From Rana temporaria (taxonomy: Eukaryota; Chordata; Amphibia; Anura; Ranidae): 64,000 bases of DNA. Positions 1-11,880 of the stretch are shown piece by piece; position 1 is the first letter of the stretch, and each line of letters opens with the position of its first letter. The notes below the pieces were generated by a model, which was given only the letters and a program-made list of their open reading frames with translations, searched no databases and was not told the origin of the DNA. The translations under genes were made by a program, and so were the position numbers. The DNA is taken from assembly GCF_905171775.1 (NCBI RefSeq), contig NC_053492.1:276788938-276852937 (forward strand), written 5' to 3'.

Positions 1-174
1 CCCAAACACTTTTTTTATGACAATAACTTGCATATTAACCTTTAAAATGAGCACTTTTGATTTTTCATGTTTGTGTCCCATAGACTTTAATGGTGTTCCC
101 GTGTTCGAAACAATTTTTTACCTGTTCGCATGTTCTGCTGCGAACCGAACCCGATGGTGTTCGGCTCATCCCTA
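1..174 (+). mobile_element. right end of a hAT-type repeat (TAGGGATGAGC family)
   Basis: The sequence ends in GTTCGGCTCATCCCTA, the same 3' terminus as the complete hAT element that ends at 7409, and shares its subterminal text (CTTTAAAATGAGC, CCATAGACTT, AACCGAACC). The rest of the element lies left of the window. It is non-coding here; the small open frame at 17-199 is incidental. Confidence 0.75.
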
Positions 175-1622
175 TTTATTACTATGGTTATTACAGTAAG
201 TGATGTAAACTGTGGAGTAGTATGAGAACTTGGTTGGCGTCTTAATTTTTTCTCAAGAATTCATGCCTTTTTGCATGTAAGGTAAATAGTCAAGGTTAAT
301 ATTGAGAGTGTTAAAATAAGTCCATGGAGTACCTATTTGCAGTAATGCATGCTTGTATAAATTGAAGTAACCTATCAAGACTACATGTAAGGTTGGTAAA
401 AAGGATATGTTATTCCAAAATACATTTTTTCAAAGATTAGACATTTGAGATAACATGTCTAACATTTAAAGTGGTTGTAAACCCTTCAGCAAAACGTTAT
501 CACGTTTAAATCTACCTTTGTCAGGCTATTGATTGCTGCCTGTTACACTTCACTTTTTTTAATCTTCGCGCAATTCGTCCTACAAACTTTCACTACGTCA
601 CGGCGCATACCCAGTTTGTTGTTCGATTCACGGCACGCTATGTGTGCCGTTTCCCTAACAGCATACCGGGTATGTGGGTTCCATTGAGAATGGCTCAGCT
701 AGGAAGGCTTGCCTAATTGCTCCTTTCATCTCAGCATCCTGGTTCTCCCACAATCAACCATGAACAAGATTTTGGCAGGGGAACCGAGGAAGAGTGGAAA
801 TTATGTCTTCAGAAAAGGCTAAAGATGATGTAGCCGATTCCTGGAAGAATGTCTTTTTTTTTTATAAAATGAAAAAAAGGTAGTTGTGAAGCATTTTTAA
901 TAATATATTTTTTTTTTTTTTGTGATTTAATACATTTTAACATTGTTGAGATGGAGAGCACTATGCCTGTTGCTTTTTGTCATTCCATGATCGCATGAGA
1001 CCTGGGAATTCCTTCTGTGCTTGTTTGGATTTCGGTCACTGGATCTATTTGTGAGTGCCCGTAAGGGAATGTGATTTTGACCCATTATCATCTTGGGGTC
1101 CTCGCTGTGAGGCGAGAGGCCATTTCATCTGGTGGCGGAGGTTCATCGCACCTGTGAAGTCACTTTTTTATGTCCTTTTTTTTGTTGTCCTGTTTTACCA
1201 GCACTATATTCACTGAAGGTGTCTCTGCAATACATATGGACTGTTTTACAGCGCTGTTTACTGAAGAAGAGGATACCGGGGTTATGGTATATAGCTGCTG
1301 CCAATGCGATATTCCTCTTAAACGTGCCGACATATATCGGTGTGAGTGGTTAACACTCAGCTATTAACTGCACCTAGATTGGGCAAAGCTTTGCCCAGTC
1401 AGGGCTTAGAAAGCATTGAGCAGCATGCAGTGTATTGCAGGGTGTCTGCTGAAATGACAAACAGGTGATGTTCGGTCAAAACTTTTGCTTGGCTCACACC
1501 GTTGGCCCAACTCTATTGATTTGGTCACCTTGCTTGGTGATTTCTACTGTCCTTATAATCTATAGCAGTATTTAAAACACACTCCTTTCAAGGAGGCTGT
1601 TTTAAATTCTCATTAAGCCCAT
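175..1622. other. no gene recognised; one possible TTAA-type MITE end
   Basis: AT-rich sequence without a supported gene. At about 467 there is TTAAAGTGGTTGTAAACCC, which resembles the left end of T2/Kolobok-like MITEs seen elsewhere in the window, but I find no matching right end nearby. A short palindrome (GGGCAAAGCTTTGCCC) lies at about 1381-1396. Confidence 0.5.
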
Positions 1623-1626
1623 TTAA

Positions 1627-1900
1627 AGCTTAGGTTCACCTTTAGAAAAATAAATAAAATACATATTTGTTCCAGGTAAAAAAAAGTGCATTTAATTTTT
1701 TTTCTTAGGCACCTACAGAGCATTTCACCCACGGTCAGCATATCATGGGTGCATTGCCAGGCACCTGCAGACTATCAGCTGCCTACCCCTGCATCCCATA
1801 TGGGAATATTCTAGAGAGCAGGAAGATCATCAGTGCGGGGGAGGTTGCTGAACATGTTACTTCCTAAATATGGGTGTAACCTGTTCAGAAAGGTTATCCT
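1627..1900. mobile_element. TTAA-flanked MITE (T2/Kolobok-like)
   Basis: Flanked by TTAA at 1623-1626 and 1901-1904. The ends begin AGCTTAGGTTCACC and, read inversely, AGGATAACCTTT, giving an imperfect terminal inverted repeat. About 274 bp and non-coding. A TTAA target duplication together with a TTAAAG start fits T2-type/Kolobok MITEs known from frogs; piggyBac-derived elements also duplicate TTAA, so the superfamily is not certain. Confidence 0.5.
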
Positions 1901-2106
1901 TTAAGTGGACCTTGCAATCCACGACAACAAAGCCCACTCCTATCCTATATCACAAGTAGGGATGAGCTTAGCGTTTGATACGAACGTATTTTCGACTCGA
2001 ACATCGATCGTTCGATCGTTCGACGAAACTCGAACAAAACTGGTCGTTCGCACCAAATTCGAGTGACGCAAAACATCCCATAATTCACTGCGGCGTTCAG
2101 CGCTGA

Positions 2107-2247
2107 TGATTGGCCAAGCATGCTGTATGTCCCGCATGCTTGGCCAATCACAGCGCGCAAAAAACGAAGAGCCACAATTGGCCAAAGCCAGGGTGGCTTT
2201 GGCCAATTATAGCTCAGGGGGATTAGTACACGCCCCACACTATAAAA
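2107..2247 (+). promoter_or_regulatory. putative hAT transposase core promoter: paired CCAAT hairpins plus TATA box
   Basis: Two perfect inverted repeats stand in tandem. The first has 17-bp arms at 2107-2123 and 2134-2150; the second has 14-bp arms at 2177-2190 and 2194-2207. Each arm carries ATTGG or CCAAT, so four NF-Y-type boxes precede the TATA box CTATAAAAGG (TATAAAA at 2241-2247). The same block, including TATA, is present inverted in the non-autonomous copy at about 29.70-29.85 kb. That it drives the transposase is inferred from position and motifs; no transcript can be seen here. Confidence 0.6.
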
Positions 2248-2579
2248 GGCAGCCGGCACGGCGGCCTTGTGTAGTGTGTTCCGGCTTTTGTTAGAGAAGT
2301 CAGTCAAACAGTTAGAGAGAGAGAGAGAGAGATAGAGACACAGTGTCTTTTCTACCAGATAGATAGATAGATAGAGCAGGAAGGCTAGTCAGTATAGTTT
2401 AATCTACAGTTTGTAGAGAATATATTCACATCCCTAGGAGTTGTCAATATATTTATAAACTGTATAGCTCAGCTAGATCTGCTATTAGTATCTGTCAGGC
2501 AGGAGATTGTTCTACATGCAGTGCTCTAACGTGTTGTATAGCCTGCATTAGGGATTTGCTTTCAAATATTAGTCTGTGT

Positions 2580-3145
2580 TATTCAACGTGTGCTAGTTAA
2601 TTGCACATACACGCATTACCTGTTACTGCACATGTGCAATTTATTTGCACAGAAACGCAGTTGCTTTTAATGCAAGTGGGCTATTGAATTGCACAGAAAC
2701 GCAGTCGTTCTTACTGCGTGTGTGCTGTTTAATAGCAACTAAACGCAGTTGGTGTCACTGCGTGTGTGCTGTTACATAGCACTTGAACGCAGTCGCTCTT
2801 ACTGCGTGTGTGCTGTTTAATAGCAACTAAACGTAGTTGGTGTCACTGCGTGTGTGCTGTTGCATAGCACCTGAACGCAGTCGCTTTTACTGCGCGGGTG
2901 CTGTTTAATACCACCTAAACGCAGTTGGTGTCACTGCGTGTGTGCTGTTACAAAGCACTTGAAGGCAGTCGCTCTTACTGTGTGTGTGCTGTTTAATAGC
3001 AACTAAACGTAGTTGGTGTCACTGCGTGTGTGCTGTTACATAGCACTTGAACGCAGTCGCTCTTACTGCGCGGGTGCTGTTTAATACCACCTGAACGCAG
3101 TTGGTGTGACTGCGACTATTTTGTTACATAACACCTGAACGCATA
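2580..3145 (+). repeat. 44-bp subterminal tandem array inside the hAT element
   Basis: About twelve imperfect copies of a 44-bp unit alternate in two flavours, one around TTTAATAGCAACTAAACGCAG and one around TACATAGCACTTGAACGCAG, so the array also has an 88-bp period. Every unit contains CGCAGT facing ACTGCG, a short inverted pair. It lies between the TATA box and the transposase start. Subterminal repeated motifs are transposase binding sites in other hAT elements; here this is inference. Confidence 0.8.
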
Positions 3146-3148
3146 AAT

Positions 3149-6100
3149 ATGGCTGGAAGGACAAAGAGAGGCATAGAGTCACACGGGCAAGCAGGCTCTG
3201 CATCTAGAGGTAACGCTGGTGGTGGATGTGGTGCATCCTCTTCAGCACGTGGCCGCTCGTCCTTCTTTTCGGGAGCTGGCCGTGTTGAGCCTCAACATGC
3301 AGAGAAATTAGTTGAGTGGATGACCAAGCCGTCCTCATCCTCCTCATCCTCTCTCACACAGACTGATCATAGTTTGTCTGGCAAAGCAGCTGCCAAGGCA
3401 TCCTCTTCCCTCTGCACAATGGCATCACACAATCCTTCCCTAGTCCCACTGTGTCCTCCTGAGGAGTCCCCCGAACTGTTTCAACACAGTGTTGGGTACA
3501 TGCTACATGAAGATGCGCAGCGTTTTGAAGACTCCGATGACGAAACACAGATAGAGGAAGGCATTGATGTGAGCCCAGGGAGAGGAGGTGGTCGAGAGGG
3601 GCAACAATCTGGGAGTGATGTTCCCCCAGCTGGAGCATACTGCCAGGTTTTCGACAGTGATGATGAGGAGGGAGGGGATGATGAGGTCATTGACTCTACT
3701 TGGGTGCCTGATAGGAGAGAGGAAGAGGAGGAGGAGGAGGAGGACGAGGCACAGGCACATCTCCAAAGAGGCAGGATGCCCTCCAGGGGTCAGCTTAAGG
3801 GCAGCACACCAACTGCATTACGTGGCGCTGCTGTGTCTCAACGGTACAGCAAAAGTTCTTTGGTGTGGGCCTTTTTTGAAACATGTCCATCAGATCGTAC
3901 CTTTGCTGTTTGCAACATATGTCTCAAGCGTATCTCGCGTGGCCAAAACATCACCCGGTTGGGCACCACATGTTTGTCCAGACATATGTCGATCTGCCAT
4001 GCAGCTCGTTGGCAAGCATACCATAAAGACCCACACCAAAGACCGAAGCGGACCTCCCCTTGCCCGTCTGTGACCTCCAACCCCACTAGACCCCCAGTCC
4101 TCTCTGAAGCCTGCACCAAAGGTGTAGAAATAGGTGTGTCACAACGTAGTAGTGGTAGTACATGTGGGCAATCTACTGATAGTAACAGACAAATTTCCCT
4201 GCCCCAGCTGCTGCTGCGCCGAAAGAAGTACGCTCCCAGCCATCCACATGCCCAGCGGTTGAATGCTAGCTTAGCAAAATTGCTAGCACTTCAACTGCTA
4301 CCTTGACAGTTGGTAGATTCTGCCCCCTTCCGTGAGTTTGTGGAATGTGCAGTACCTCAGTGGCAAGTACCCAAACGCCACTTTTTCTCACGGAAGGCGA
4401 TTCCAGGTTTCTACCGGCATGTGGAAGGCAATGTCCATGCCTCGCTGGACAGGGCGGTCAGTAGTAAGGTGCATCTTACCGCTGACTCATGGTCCAGCAG
4501 GCATGGACAGGGACGTTACCTGTCTTTTACGGCCCATTGGGTGACTCTGCTGGCACCTGGGAAGAACGCAGGGCAAGGTACAGTAGTTTTGGAGGTTGTT
4601 CCGCCACCACGCCTCCAAAACACTACTACTGCTTGTGACACACCTCTCTCCTCCACCCCCTCCTCTTCTTCTTCCTCTGTGGCCTCTTCCTGTGGTGATG
4701 TTTGCTCAGAACTAGCCGTGCTCCATAGGTGTACGAGGGGCTACGCAGGAATGCAGGCCAAGAGATGCCATGCGGTGCTAGAGCTGGTGTGCTTGGGAGA
4801 CAGGAGCCACACTGGGGAAGAGGTTCTTTCAGCTCCGCAGGGGCAGGCTCAGAGGTGGTTGATGCCACGCCAGCTGAAGCCTGGAATGGTGGTCAGCGAT
4901 AATGGCACCAACCTCCTCTCTGCCCTGCGACAGGGAAAACTCACCCATGTGCCCTGTTTTGCGCATGTTCTCAATTTGGTGGTGCAGCGGTTCTTGGGCA
5001 GGTACCTGGGCTTACAGGATGTCCTGAAGCAGGCCAGGAAAGTCTGTGTGCATTTCCGGAGGTCATACAATGCCACTGCTCGGCTGACAGACCTCCAGAG
5101 GAAATACAACCTGCCCAAGAACCGCCTAATCTGTGACATGCCCACCAGATGGAACTCTACGTTGGCCATGCTGCAGCGGCTGCACACGCAGCAGAGGGCC
5201 ATTAATGAGTACCTGTGCCAATATGGCAGCAGAACTGGCTCAGGGAAGCTTGTTTTTTTTTCACCACGCCAGTGGGCCTTGATCAGGGATGCATGCACTG
5301 TCCTGTCACCATTTGAGGAGGCCACGAGGATGTTGAGCAGTGACAGTGCATGCATCAGTGAGACTGTCCCGCTTATTCACATGTTGGAGCACACCCTACG
5401 TGGAATAACGGACAGGGCCCTTGAGGCAGAACAGAGGGAGGAAGAGGAGGACTTTCTTACCTCTCAAGGCCCCCTTTATCCAGACACTGTTCCTGCTTGC
5501 CCACCTAGAACACAGGAAGAGGAGGAGGAGGATTGTATCAGCAGCATGGAGGTGGAGCCTAGCACTCAGCATCAACAGCAGCAGTCTTCAAGGGATCATT
5601 TACAGTCCAAAGGAACACGTGGACTTTTACGTGGCTGGGATGAGGTGGCTGCCGATCCTGTCGTCCTCAGTGACCCAGAGGACTGTGCCCCGAATGCCTC
5701 TGCAAACCTACGCTGCATGGCCTCCCTGATCCTGCAAAGCCTGCGTAAGGATCCTCGTGTACGTGCTATCAAGGAGAGGGATCATTACTGGCTGGCAACT
5801 CTCTTTGATCCACGTTACAAGAGTAAGGTAGCAGACCTTATGTTGCCATCGCAGAGGGAGCAGAAGATGAAACTTCTGCGGGAGGCCTTGCAGAAGGGTC
5901 TGTGCAATGCGTTCCCAGAACCGGGGGGATTAACAAAACCTGGCCCTGGACAACGTCTTGCTGAGGCTTCGGTGAGTCAGAGAAGGAGAGGTGGAGAAGG
6001 TGGCCGTCTGACCGATGCGTTCAAACTATTTTTTAGTCCGCAGCCCCAAGGTCTGACCGGTTCCAGCAACCATCGCCAGCGTCTGGTTTACATGGTCCGG

Positions 6101-6394
6101 GAATACCTAGCGGCAAGATCCGACTTGGACACCTTCCCCACCGAAAATCCTCTGGCTTACTGGGTCTTGAGGATGGATCACTGGCCAGAGCTTGCACAGT
6201 ACGCAATTGAGCTACTGGCTTGCCCTGCATCCAGTGTTCTTTCAGAACGCACATTCAGTGCTGCTGGAGGCTTTGTGGCCGATCACAGGGTGCGCCTCTC
6301 CACCGACTCTGTTGATCGACTGACCTTCATCAAAATGAATCAGGCTTGGATCAACACCAGCTACCAAGCACCTGATGCTGATGTTACTGAATAA
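3149..6394 (+). pseudogene. hAT transposase with N-terminal BED zinc finger, one in-frame stop
   Basis: Starting at the ATG at 3149, one frame runs 1081 codons to the TAA after 6391, broken only by TGA at 4304-4306 (codon 386). The N-terminal part is rich in Ser and acidic runs. A BED-type zinc finger follows at about residues 230-285 (VWAFFE, CNIC, then H-x4-H within the segment ending RHMSICH). After the stop come hAT landmarks: DSWSS..TAHW, the DNGTN block holding a catalytic Asp, CFAHVLNLVV, and TRWNST. A typical C-terminal dimerisation region (ENPLAYW, LACPASSVLSERTFSAAG, RVRLS) ends the protein. The length suits BED-containing Ac/ZBED-like transposases. The TGA could be a CpG decay of CGA; a frameshift-free single stop means the copy was active recently. 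It could also be translated as two pieces, but I see no sign of that. Confidence 0.9.
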
Positions 6395-6539
6395 TATTTT
6401 TTTGTTGAAATGTCAGATCCCTTTGAGACTGCTGATGCTGAGTGACTGTCCTGTTATGCTGCTGATGGAATATCCTTCTCCTCCTCACTTTTCTTGCTGA
6501 TAGCTAGTAAGAAATATTGTTTTTCTGTGCTCCGCCACC

Positions 6540-6905
6540 AGTGCCTAAGGCCTAATTTTTCTGCCCCTGTTTAACAGGGGCACTTAATAACAATTGTTGA
6601 TGCAATACTTTGCACGTGGCTCCTTGTTGCACTCCAATTAAAGATATTGGGAGGGGTTGCAGTGTTGTGTTGTGCCTAAGGCCTAATTTCTCTGCCCCTG
6701 TGTAACAGGGGCGTCTAATAACAATTTTTGATGCAATACTTTGCATGTGGCTCCTTGTTGCGCTCCAATTACAGATATTGGGAGGGGTTGCAGTGTTGTG
6801 TTGTGCCTACGGACAAATTGTTGTGCCCCTGTGTAACAGGGGCGCCTAATAACAATTTTTGATGCAATACTTTGCACGTGGCTCTTTGTTGCGCTCCAAT
6901 TACAG
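6540..6905 (+). repeat. three 131-bp tandem repeats in the hAT 3' region
   Basis: Units beginning near TGCCTAAGGCCTAAT (about 6541, 6672 and 6803) share a hairpin CCCCTGTNTAACAGGGG, a GATGCAATACTTTGCA block (itself nearly palindromic) and TATTGGGAGGGGTTGC. They lie just downstream of the transposase stop. The mirrored small open frames on the minus strand are a by-product of the period being repeated. Confidence 0.85.
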
Positions 6906-7495
6906 TATGTTTGAGGGGTGCCCTTTTTTCTACAATTTTACTTTCACAAAAAAATAATGGCCCCCCCACCACTCCTAAAATAATCGAGATATTGTTGCCA
7001 CACAGCACGTGCACAAGCAGTATTAAATTACTTTGTTCTTATAATAATTTCATGTTGTGCAGGGACATTTCTGAACACGTGCCACTACTATGGACACACA
7101 GCAGGTGTGATATTTGAAGGAATTTTTCATTTTTTTTTTCACTTTAGGCATCATTAAAATCGCTGCTCCAGAAAAACGGCCGTTTTAAAAAAAAAAATTC
7201 CATTGATACATGTTCCCTGGGGCAAGACCCGGGTTCTGAACGACGTTTTCCAACATTAAATTGAATATTGGTCTTTAAAATGAGCGTTTTTTAATTCGAA
7301 CGTTCGAGTCCCATAGACTTCAATTGGGGTTCTAAATGTTCGCGCGAACCCGCGGTCTGTTCAAACGTTCTGGTGCAAACCGAACCGGGGTATGTTCGGC
7401 TCATCCCTAATCACAAGGCCTAAGAAGAAAACTTACAAAAAAAGTCTTATGTTAGGCTCATGTTCAGCATGTTCACCTAGGACAGGGTGACTATA

Positions 7496-7728
7496 GGGTT
7501 TATTTACTAAACGCAAATCCACTTTGCACTACAAGTGCACTTGGAAGTGCAGCCACTCTAGATCCGAGGGTAACATGCAAGGAAAATGTAAAAGCAAAGA
7601 TGCTGTTTTTATGATTGAATGATCAAATCGGCAGAGCTTCCCCTCATTTCAGAGTCTCCCCTCAGACAACTGCACTTGCAAGTGCACTTGCAGGGCAGAG
7701 TGAATTTGCATTTAGTAAATCAACCCCA
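7496..7728. mobile_element. palindromic MITE (GTTTATTTACTAAA type)
   Basis: It begins GGGTTTATTTACTAAACGC and ends GCATTTAGTAAATCAACCCC, with inner inverted blocks built on CACTTGCAAGTGCA. Two relatives occur in the window (37846-38007 and 49859-50145). It is non-coding and would fold into a long hairpin. I cannot assign a superfamily. Confidence 0.65.
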
Positions 7729-10229
7729 TTGTCTTGTGGAATCCAAGGATCCTGAATGTTGTGAGGAATTTTTCCTGCACCGTTCAAGGAGCAAATTTTC
7801 ATGACCTTTAAGGATCCTTTGCTTTCTCATTACTGAGTGACATTCACTTCACCAATAAAAGGGGTTGGATGTATACGGCAAATTGTTTTGTTTTTGTAGG
7901 GGGTAGGTCATAGTAGGATTGGGTGCTACTATATAAGGATGCAGACTGCAAAGACCAAGACCAAGACCAGGACAAAGACTTAAGATTACGAAGACAGGTG
8001 GGGTAAGGGAAGTATGAAATTTCCATTCTATATAGTTTTTCCATCGTTATTTCTCCCATGTATATATTACTAAATTCTAGGAAAAACTTTTGGATTTCTT
8101 ATTTGATTGTATTTGTTTGTGTTAGATCATTCTTACACCATTACTACAATATAAAATAAATGTTTTTGAATTGTATTGCAATTTAGCTAGTCAAATTACA
8201 GCTGCCTTGTACAATTTAATTTAGATTTACCAAAAACTATATAGTGCCAGGGATACTTTAACGATCTATACAGTTTATAACCAATCAGGTATGACCCCAT
8301 ACTACATAGTTTTCAGCAATTAAGGATATTGTACAACGTGCAATCTGTGTGACTGTTTTTAGAACCTGAAGAATGTCTTTAGAACCTTGTCTTGAGATGA
8401 ATCTCTCTTGTGAGCAATCACCTTTTTTGTTGCAACGCACAATGACTAGCAGCTGCTTCAAATGAGCTCTTGGAAAACCTGAGATTTTTTTTACACTATT
8501 GAGTGTTTAAACATTTTCTGAATAGGTTAGTCCTAAAACTTTGCTTTGCATTTCTTGCTCTAAACACCTGGTAGATCTGTAGAATGTTTGAGTGCTGAAA
8601 TTTTGCCAGACCCTTTGATTTCCTAAAGAATAATCTTTTCCGCTAATGTTCTTCCTACTTGTTAAAGCAAAATATAAAACTTAATTACATATATTTTTTC
8701 TTCCTCTACAGCTGTGTCTCATTAGGTTTCAGCCTGTTGGCTGATTTCATTGTAATCTCTGACCCTCCTGCTGATATGATCTGGTGCAAGCTAATAATTA
8801 AAATCAATTGCAGGGTAGACACATAGATTTTTCCCAGCAACATACCCATGAATTAACTGAGTTTCATACCATCATCACAATTCTATGTATCAAATGGAAT
8901 GCACACTTGGCTTTTTCTAAGCTTTCTCTTGAGTAATGACACATCTGAGATGTGCATTGGTTTGGCTGATTGTTTTAAATAATCCACATAATACTTATGC
9001 TCAAAATATAAATTTAAAGTTGTTAAAGTTGAATTCCAGTCAGATATAAAGACATATATTAAAGCAGCTATGTATTCATTAAAAATCAATAATTCAGTGT
9101 ACCTAAATATGATGTCAACCTCTTACAGTACCATCCCCTGCACAGCAACAGTCAGAGGAAAGGACTGGAAGTCAATCAGCTGTGCTCCATGCAAATGGAA
9201 CATACTGAAAGGGTGTGCAGAGTGATTAATTATTTCACTGTCCAGTCACCAAGCTGGGAGTGCCACTGTATTTCTTAGAATCCAATCGATCTTTTAAGTT
9301 ATTTTCAGCTGATTACATTCCAAGTGCACAAAAAAGGTGTTTGATGTTCTACAGTTTGTTTTCTTTCTAAAGCAGCTACAGCTTGAACAGAAATATCTGT
9401 CCCCTTCCAGCAAGTGCAGAGTTGGGACCCTTGTTCTATGTGGGGAATCGGTAGTCTCTCTGAAAATGTCCAATACATACCCCCTGTTAAGTGATGCCTA
9501 TATCTTTCCAGTCAGCAAATATCATGTTTTCTTCAACTTGGCTGCTTTCTAATGAAAACACATTTTCCCACTAAACCTTGCTGGACTACAATGTCCAAAA
9601 ACTAAACGGACCCTGGATACAAAGCCCAACCTTGACAGCAATGTGAAGCCCCACAAAGAGAATCCACACACTGAACTTTCAGACAGTTTGGTTAATTTAC
9701 TGAAACTGGAAAGCATAAAGTCTGGTGCAGCTGTGCATGGTAGACAATCGGCTTCCAACTTCATTTTGTTCAATTAAGCTTTGACCTAAAATATGGCTTT
9801 TTTACTCAAAGAAGCACCGCACTCACAATTCTTACTTTCGTATATCACACTTGTTTCATAACCCAGGGAAAATTTGTTCTCCCCTGACAACTATAGACTT
9901 ATTGTTTTGGTCAATTGATTGGTGCTCCTACTGCCATGGCTCATAATTGAAAATCTAATAGAGTTTTCCTTATTATACAGGCAGAAGATATTACAAGGTA
10001 AATTAGTAAGCTGTACAGCACACCTGTGGCTCATTGCACTGTCTATTTGTGTGCCCCATGTGCATGCCTCTTGGAGCTGTGTGCCTGAAGCTAAAGTGCC
10101 TGTTCACTCTAGAACGTGATGTGGGAAGCCTGCGTTTTGTGCCAGTTTTCCACAGCACATTCAAATTGCACTGTTCTTTCGATCTGCAGTGAGTGTCATT
10201 GCAAAGGTAATATGGCCGTTTTTTTGGGA
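7729..10229. other. mostly unique AT-rich sequence, no gene recognised
   Basis: I see no convincing exon, RNA gene or transposon end. A small hexamer run (AAGACC, about 7948-7980) is present. The segment around 8700-8900 has a high-information, non-repetitive look and might hold a conserved non-coding element, but the sequence alone cannot show that. Confidence 0.4.
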
Positions 10230-11134
10230 GCAGTTATTTTAATAATGCTTAAAGTGAAACAATAACTTCCCATTGCGTCAGAGGGGGCGGGGTCACTGGT
10301 ACATGTCACTGGGTAACCCCGCAGCATTTCCCTGTTACGTCAGAGGGGGCGGGGTCACCCACGCAAATCACGGGTGATCCCACCCTCAGCTATTTAAGAG
10401 CTGTCATGGCGGGTCTCAAGTCATTTGGTGGGTGTCTCCCATGGAGGCGGAATCGATCGTGGGGTCGTGGAAGGATTAAAGCGCATTTTTTTTTTATTAT
10501 TAAAGGACGTGTCCCAAGCTGTGTGTGTGTGTGTGTTTTTTTTTTTTACCATTTTTTACACTTTTTTGGGTGAAATGGTTTCTGCCCGCAAACCCTACAA
10601 CCAACGGGCAAGGGTTGTGGGGATGAGGCCTGTGTCCCCATCAACATGGAGACATTGTCCCCATGTTGAGGGCATGTAGCCTGGTATGGTTCAGGAGGGG
10701 GGCGCTCTCGTCCCCCCCCCTCTTCTTTTCCTGCAGTCTGCCAGGTTGCATGCTTGGATAAGGGTCTGGTATGGATTTTTGGGGATCCCTACGCAATTAA
10801 AAAAAAATTGGCGCAGGGTTCTCAATATTCATACCAGACCCAAAGGGCCTGGTAATGGACTGGGGGGAACCCATGCCATTTTTTGCAGTGACTTTTATCT
10901 TTATTGCCGGGACCTGACAATTAATTATAGCCGTGAGTAGTTTTAAATGATTTTTTTTTTCCTTTTAGAAAAGTAATTTCTATGCCAATGACAATAACTT
11001 GCATATTAACCTTTAAAGATGGCACTTTTGATTTCTCCCATAGACTAGTGTTCGAATTTCCCGTGAACACCCCAAATTGTTCGCTATTCGGCGAACACCG
11101 GATGTTCAAGTTGAAAATTGGGCTCATCCTTAAA
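10230..11134 (+). mobile_element. relic of a non-autonomous hAT-like repeat
   Basis: The left part holds GGGAGCAGTTATTTTAATAATGC and AGTGAAAC, and the right end holds CAATAACTTGCATATTAACC, CCCATAGACT, CACCCCAAATTGTTCG and GGGCTCATCCTTA, a decayed form of GCTCATCCCTA. Between them are two direct copies of GTCAGAGGGGGCGGGGTCAC, a TATTTAAGAGCTGTCA segment and the GGTCTGGTATGGATTTT module that recurs at 20.7-21.2 kb. The left terminus is not clear. It is non-coding. Confidence 0.55.
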
Positions 11135-11760
11135 CTTCACCCGTCTTCCTTCTGGAGCCACAGGCTCTGTGACTGGCTGGAGCCGCATGACGTCGCTCCC
11201 GCGCATTCGCACAGAAGCCGCCAGTCACGGCACACGCTTGGAAGAGTATATGTAAAAATATCTGAGGTTTACAGCCACTTCAATAGGCTGTTAAATCTGC
11301 TATTTTTTACCTTTTATTCCTAAGTTTATTTTGTTTTGATGGACCATAAAAGGCATGCTAAAGTTCACTTATTAGACAAATATATTTTGATCTTTACATT
11401 TTGAACACTGCAATGTTGAATAATGTTTGTGTATTGGGCTTCTCTAAGTTTTTATGCAGGTAAGACTATTTTCATTAAAATCACTGGAGATTTAAATAAA
11501 AGCTACAAAAAGCTCTGACCTTCTCATTAAACCTTTACCTTCCAGCAATAATATGTTTAAGGGCTGAAGTTATCCTAAAAAAAAATGCTATAACACTAAT
11601 ATCACATTATACTAGTCCTAAAGGTAATGCTTACAGTGTTTTTTTTTGTTTTTTTTTTAGTGGGTACTGTAATCCATTACCTTTTAGGCTTATCTATGCC
11701 TTTTATACGGTTATTAATGACTTCTACTTTTCTATGTTTCAACATTTCTGATTCACACAG

Positions 11761-11827
11761 GTGTCATCATATGGTTAAAGAGAATATTAATGATACAGAT
11801 GGCTTTACAACTGTTCCAAATGAACAG
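11761..11827 (+). CDS. candidate internal exon A of an unidentified host gene
   Basis: A CACACAG acceptor precedes 67 bases that end CAG before the donor GTTAGT. Only one frame is open (22 codons, CHHMVKENINDTDG..., ending NEQ), starting with the last base of a codon and ending in phase 0. It contains an N-x-T sequon (NDT), compatible with an extracellular protein. It joins candidate exon B in frame. I do not recognise the protein. It is supported only by splice signals and phase agreement; a chance open frame of this size is quite possible. Confidence 0.35.
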
Positions 11828-11880
11828 GTTAGTTTTTTTTTTTTTTTTAACAAAACAGTTTTAAAATTGATCCCATTTAG

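Larger units (their letters stand above)
1957..7409 (+). mobile_element. complete hAT DNA transposon with 8-bp target duplications
   Basis: The element starts TAGGGATGAGC and ends GCTCATCCCTA, an 11-bp perfect terminal inverted repeat. It is flanked by identical 8-bp duplications ATCACAAG (1949-1956 and 7410-7417), the diagnostic hAT target-site size. In order it contains paired CCAAT hairpins, a TATA box, a 44-bp tandem array, one transposase reading frame (3149-6394), three 131-bp repeats and an AT-rich 3' end. At 5453 bp it is long for a hAT because of the two repeat arrays. The perfect TSDs and single stop suggest a young insertion. Related pieces occur at 1-174, 10.2-11.1 kb, 20.3-23.1 kb, 28770-29982 and 56.2-57.7 kb. 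Confidence 0.93.
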
